A stretch of 64,000 nt of DNA from Owenia fusiformis. Taxonomy: Eukaryota; Annelida; Polychaeta; Sabellida; Oweniidae. The stretch lies in the NCBI GenBank assembly GCA_903813345.2, contig CAIIXF020000007.1, forward strand, positions 22,307,564 through 22,371,563, given 5' to 3'. Position 1 is the stretch's first letter. Each line of letters begins with the position of its first letter. Below the pieces are notes generated by a model. That model was not told the origin of the DNA. It did not search any database and was given only the letters and a program-made list of their open reading frames with translations. Positions 59,897-64,000 of this stretch are shown piece after piece. Made by a program: the position numbers and the translations under genes.

Positions 59897-62149
59897 TTGA
59901 ATTGATTTTAGGACAACATGGTTCTACAGAATCCGCCTGCCGCTAGATCAAATAACAAGGTTAAAAAATAATGACACATTCAGTTATAAAGTAGGCAGCT
60001 ATATGATAACTAAGCACATGTATACCCTGGAATAACACATCATTGTATTTTAAAATGAAAATTGGTGGGGAAAATAGTATAAATAACAAGGAATTGAGTA
60101 CAAGGACCTTACCTCTGATATTATGAATTGTTTAAAAAACTACAACACTGTGATTTGGTAATTCAAATATTCTGAAAGGAGTGGAATATAGCATGATTTG
60201 ATAGTTATTTTAATGCAGGGAAGACTAATACAAGAGATATGATGGGCAAAGTCTACATACTACAGTGTATATTGATAACTTTTGATAATGTGTCTGGCTT
60301 AATTATAAAGCAAAATATACACCTTGTTAATTTAAATTGAAATATTGAAATGACGTTTGTGCCTAACTGATTTATGAAATCAATTTAGAAAGGAATTTTA
60401 CGTTTTTGTAAAACTAATTGATCACAAGTAGTGAGACGCTACTTCAGATTTATGCATCAAGGTAGGTTTTTAAACAGGTGAAAAAAAGAATTTTTTAGAT
60501 TGATTCAGCAAACTGTAGTATATTTCAATGAACAATATACGGTGAATCAATCTTTAAAATCATTGCCAAAAGCCAAAATTAGAAACTTAAACTATGAAAG
60601 GAAACTACAATGTACATGTATTCATACATACGTATATACATGTATGGAGCCATGCTGCACTTGTGCTTAATCCACGGATTAATATAGCATAAATCATTGT
60701 AAAAATAACAACAAACATTATAAACACCATTTAAACCTTTAAATATCTGAAATCTATATGGATAAAAGTTGTGATCTTGTTATTTCTTGAAAAGGAAATT
60801 GATTTTAAGCGATTTGGCAAGAACAAAATTTTGTCTACAGAATATAAAGGTCTAGTTTAGCGTCAGTTTACGCATAGTAAATATCTAAGGACTTGTATTG
60901 CTATATTTTTCATTATGGACTTCACCACAATGGGTAAGTACTTGGATTTTGCTTATTTCTTTAGATGGGTTGTATACTTTTTATTTTGTTGAAACATTTA
61001 TACCTGTAGTTCACATTATTTTGATTATATTCAGACTTTATAGGTTTAAATGTCAAGTGTTATGGCTGTATTCGTTAACATATTTGACGATAAAACTGTG
61101 AGGTCATTCAATTTTGCAATACTGACTCACTTCATTTTGTTTCTAATTAAACAATTTTCATGTAATATTCATCAAAATTATAAGAATTTTTCTATAAATA
61201 ATTGAGATTCGTATTTTGAGCTGGAAGAACATTTAGATATGATACTTAAGATTATTAGTGTGTCATGTAGTATATTGTATAGTCTATAGATATACATGTA
61301 TGTTCAACAATCCTGGTTAGAAAATACCAACAGTTTCAACAACAATATCTTCCTCATTATAAGCATGAACGAAACAGGAATAAGTTTGAATGATATTGGG
61401 AAATTTCAATTTCATACTCTCAGTTATACAAAAATTAAACAATTGGGATTTTAATGAGTCAATGCATGGAATTGATCTTAAGTGAGGTTCTTCAGACAAG
61501 GGGTTTGTGTATCAGCCATTATGTCTGTATCTACATAGGGACTGAGACAGGCATTGATAACAGTTGACACTAGGTTCACTACAAATTGACAGGTGATTTT
61601 CTATTGTTTTAGAGCTTATCCCGCGTATAAGATAATTCTTCACTGATATTTATTTTTCCATATTTTCTCACAGATATATAATAAAATATATTGTCTGATT
61701 ATCTAAGATTCTAAAACAATATTTTTGAGGGTGCATTTTATGTTTATAAGTGCTACTTCTCATATCTCATATAAGATTTGCCAGTATAAGACTGGGCCTT
61801 TGGTATTTTATGTAAAAGGATTAAGTGTTCCTATATATATTTATTATATACAGAATTATACAATCATACATCTTGTTTCTTCTCAATTTTTGCCTATGAT
61901 TGAACTATGTAAGCATACATGAAATGACAAGATAGACTGTGTGCCATGTAATCCAACATGAAATATACATATTACTAGATACTAAGAACATGTGGGTGCA
62001 ACTCTAATTATAAAGATATCTACTTTGAAGTAAGACAGGATTATCAATCATTACTTTATATGGATTCATATCAGCTTATGATGCAATGATCATTTTAAAG
62101 GGGTGTGTTTCATTTGTGGTTTAAACCAGTTATCACTGCCAATATCAAC

Positions 62150-62550
62150 ACCCACCTAAGCTCTACATTCAAACCTTTATACGTGAACATTTCTCTTTAA
62201 TGAATATATGTGATCATTTAAAGGATGTTCCATTAATTTGAATGTTATCAGAGTAACTTCTGTGAATACCTATCAGTTTGAAAACTTCTCGATGTGAATT
62301 GTTCTCATTGCAGTATACACGTACTTGAATCAGTTTTAGTTGTGTTCAGTTGAGATAGGTTTTACTGTAGTTTCCTGTGTTGCTACCTGTCTATCTACCT
62401 GAATGTGACGAAACACTGAGTGGTACTGCCCCAAAAATAATTGTTGAGAAATATGCAGTAAAACCTGTATATTTAGACACCTGTCTAATCTGAACATCTA
62501 TCAATGTGAACACTTTGCCCAGCATCCAAGGAGTTTTCAGATTAGACTGT
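62150..62550 (+). repeat. Decayed GTGAACAC-type elements
   Basis: Scattered GTGAACAT, GTGAATAC and GTGAACACTT units lie here. GATAGGTTTTACTGTAG (near 62354) and CAGTAAAACCTGTATATTTA (near 62457) look like the right end of one element and the left end of another. Considerably diverged. Confidence 0.45.
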
Positions 62551-64000
62551 TTTCAAGCAATTCTAAATTCTCTTTCCTTATGTTAAAGACAGTACTTGCT
62601 TTGTCAAACATAATTTCGATGTACTTGACTCAACAAGAGATCTCTCTGAACATAAAGCTCATGGTATGCTCTACTTTATATAAAACTGCAAATTTGTTCA
62701 ATTCATGAAGTCACATCTGGACTTGGTCAGGGTTTTCTCTCCTGGGCAAGTCAACGAGGGTTTGATATGATAAATCAAAGCTTGTTGGAGAAGGCGGAAA
62801 CCAGGGGTTCATGAAAGAATAATATTTGAAAAATAAAGTTTTACATTAGATTACTTTCATTTCAAACACAATCAAAGGATGATCTGATGAAACGTATACT
62901 TGACTCATTAATTGAGAATATATTGAGTACAAATGCATGTACTTTTCAGTATCTGACACACCAAATTGATTGGTAATTTGTAGGTCGGGTTTATTCTTTT
63001 CATAAAATAATGTTTTTTGTTGACTTCTGACTTGTGGTTTCAAATCTCTTAAGCGAAATGCCATTAAAAATATAGCTATATATGTAATTCTTTTTATTGC
63101 ATTGAATGAACTTGAGATTTACTGGAAGAAACGCTTCAGTAAAAATCTAGAAATATTCGTCCAGTGAAGGATATTAAAAAATAGAATTAACTAGTTGCAC
63201 CATAATATGTTGACGTAACAGAAGTTTTATCTGGAACATCTCTAAGCTCAAGGCGGCGATCATATTTGCAGAATGTCGGCTATTTTTACCTCTTACCTAC
63301 ACAACCTCTAGAACTACCTTGGTATATTCAAATGAACCAGGTGAGGAGGGCCTGGCCATGAAATTGATATTCATATTGGTCATATGAAGAAAATGCATGA
63401 AAAGGGATGAAATCAGAAAAGAATAATTATAATGTTATTATGTGCAGTATAAATCTAGATAAGATATGCAAGATTTGCGGTGATATACAATGCAAGAAAA
63501 ATAAGCAATTTTTGGTATTTTTTTTATCATGAACTCACAGGGAAACTTTTCATAAAATTTTGCTCCATGAATATTTTCTAGTTTTATTCTTTTTCACTTT
63601 CCAGAATTTTTGGTATTAATGCACTTTAACCAAAATGCCGAATTACGAAATAAAATATCAGTGAACTGGATGAAGAAGTTGGTTTATATTAGTAGTAGAT
63701 ATAGCTTGAAGGTTAGCGATGCATAACCTTTGCTAATAAACTTGTGTGGTTTTTGACTTGTCCAAATTGTTTCACGTCTGACGTCTTAAGCAGCAATTGG
63801 CACAATTTGCGTACCTGGATTTTCTGGAAATAAGTTCATTCCTCTAGCCACTTTGCCATTTTGACGTATACTGTACTATATTCGAGCTAATATATGATGA
63901 GGAATTTTGCATAAAAATACATGATGATGACATAATGCTAAGTTCATAGTCAGTGTCTTATTCCAAGAAAAGTACAATTCACTTGTCCTTCATTAGTGGT

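Larger units (their letters stand above)
33557..64000 (+). other. Large intron-like region after PDZ exon 3
   Basis: It starts with GTGAGT. No later ARHGAP exon (PDZ end, PH, RhoGAP) was recognised to the end of the window. It holds the arrays and elements listed separately and several unsupported exon-like segments. Stretches 34.1-36.6, 37-40, 45.2-47.1, 48-50.9 and 59.9-64 kb are AT-rich with nothing I can assign beyond scattered short repeats. Confidence 0.6.

Noticed and set aside
60915-60933. ATG ORF MDFTTM followed by G|GTAAGT
   Set aside because: Excellent donor, but only six codons and phase 1, which fits no known acceptor here.

Overview
The window looks like AT-rich nuclear DNA from an animal, most likely a marine invertebrate. 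Coding sequence is sparse and broken into short exons with GT-AG introns. Nearly everything else is intronic or upstream sequence full of tandem arrays and small inverted-repeat elements. No rRNA or operon-like gene packing is visible, I could call no tRNA, and no intact transposase or reverse transcriptase was recognised. I cannot name the species or phylum.

One gene is firmly recognised. It is the 5' part of a Rho GTPase-activating protein of the ARHGAP21/ARHGAP23 type, on the + strand. Three consecutive exons (26618-26758, 27214-27247 and 33370-33556) join in frame and encode most of its N-terminal PDZ domain, with a GFGF carboxylate-binding loop and the family-specific blocks [31 protein letters not shown] and [18 protein letters not shown]. 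The middle exon is a 34-nt microexon. The PH and RhoGAP domains that should follow are not in the window, so the sequence after 33556 is probably one intron of more than 30 kb, or contains exons I could not recognise.

Upstream, from 836 to 26150, there are several short ATG-initiated open segments. Each ends at a GT donor in phase 0, which is the phase the first PDZ exon (26618) requires. The best are at 836, 6903, 19350, 23260 and 26031. They look like a series of alternative first coding exons that would put different short N-termini in front of one PDZ domain. This is the most interesting hypothesis here. It is inference: short ATG-to-donor ORFs also arise by chance.

Layout: 1-26 kb holds the candidate first exons, spaced out among dispersed repeats, a 525-bp tandem duplication (16.3-17.4 kb) and a 26-bp satellite (18.7-19.2 kb). 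26.0-33.6 kb holds the PDZ exons, with an 18/21-bp satellite, a 17-bp foldback array and a 65-bp x 6 array in the introns. 33.6-64 kb is intron-like, with a 37-bp array (40.9-41.3 kb), several MITE-like elements, and a 1.5-kb element with perfect 20-bp terminal inverted repeats (58124-59648). That element lies between two identical 63-bp direct repeats.

Repeat families seen more than once: (1) a small element with TGTCACTACCTA/TAGGTGGTGACA ends, two copies of which sit just upstream of PDZ-exon splice acceptors; (2) elements with ACAGTRAAWCCTGT ends and 17-bp GTGAACAC internal units; (3) elements with TAGTCTTGCAT ends; (4) foldbacks with C-tract/G-tract arms; (5) a short 'GAAGCTCTCTTTTAAG' element.
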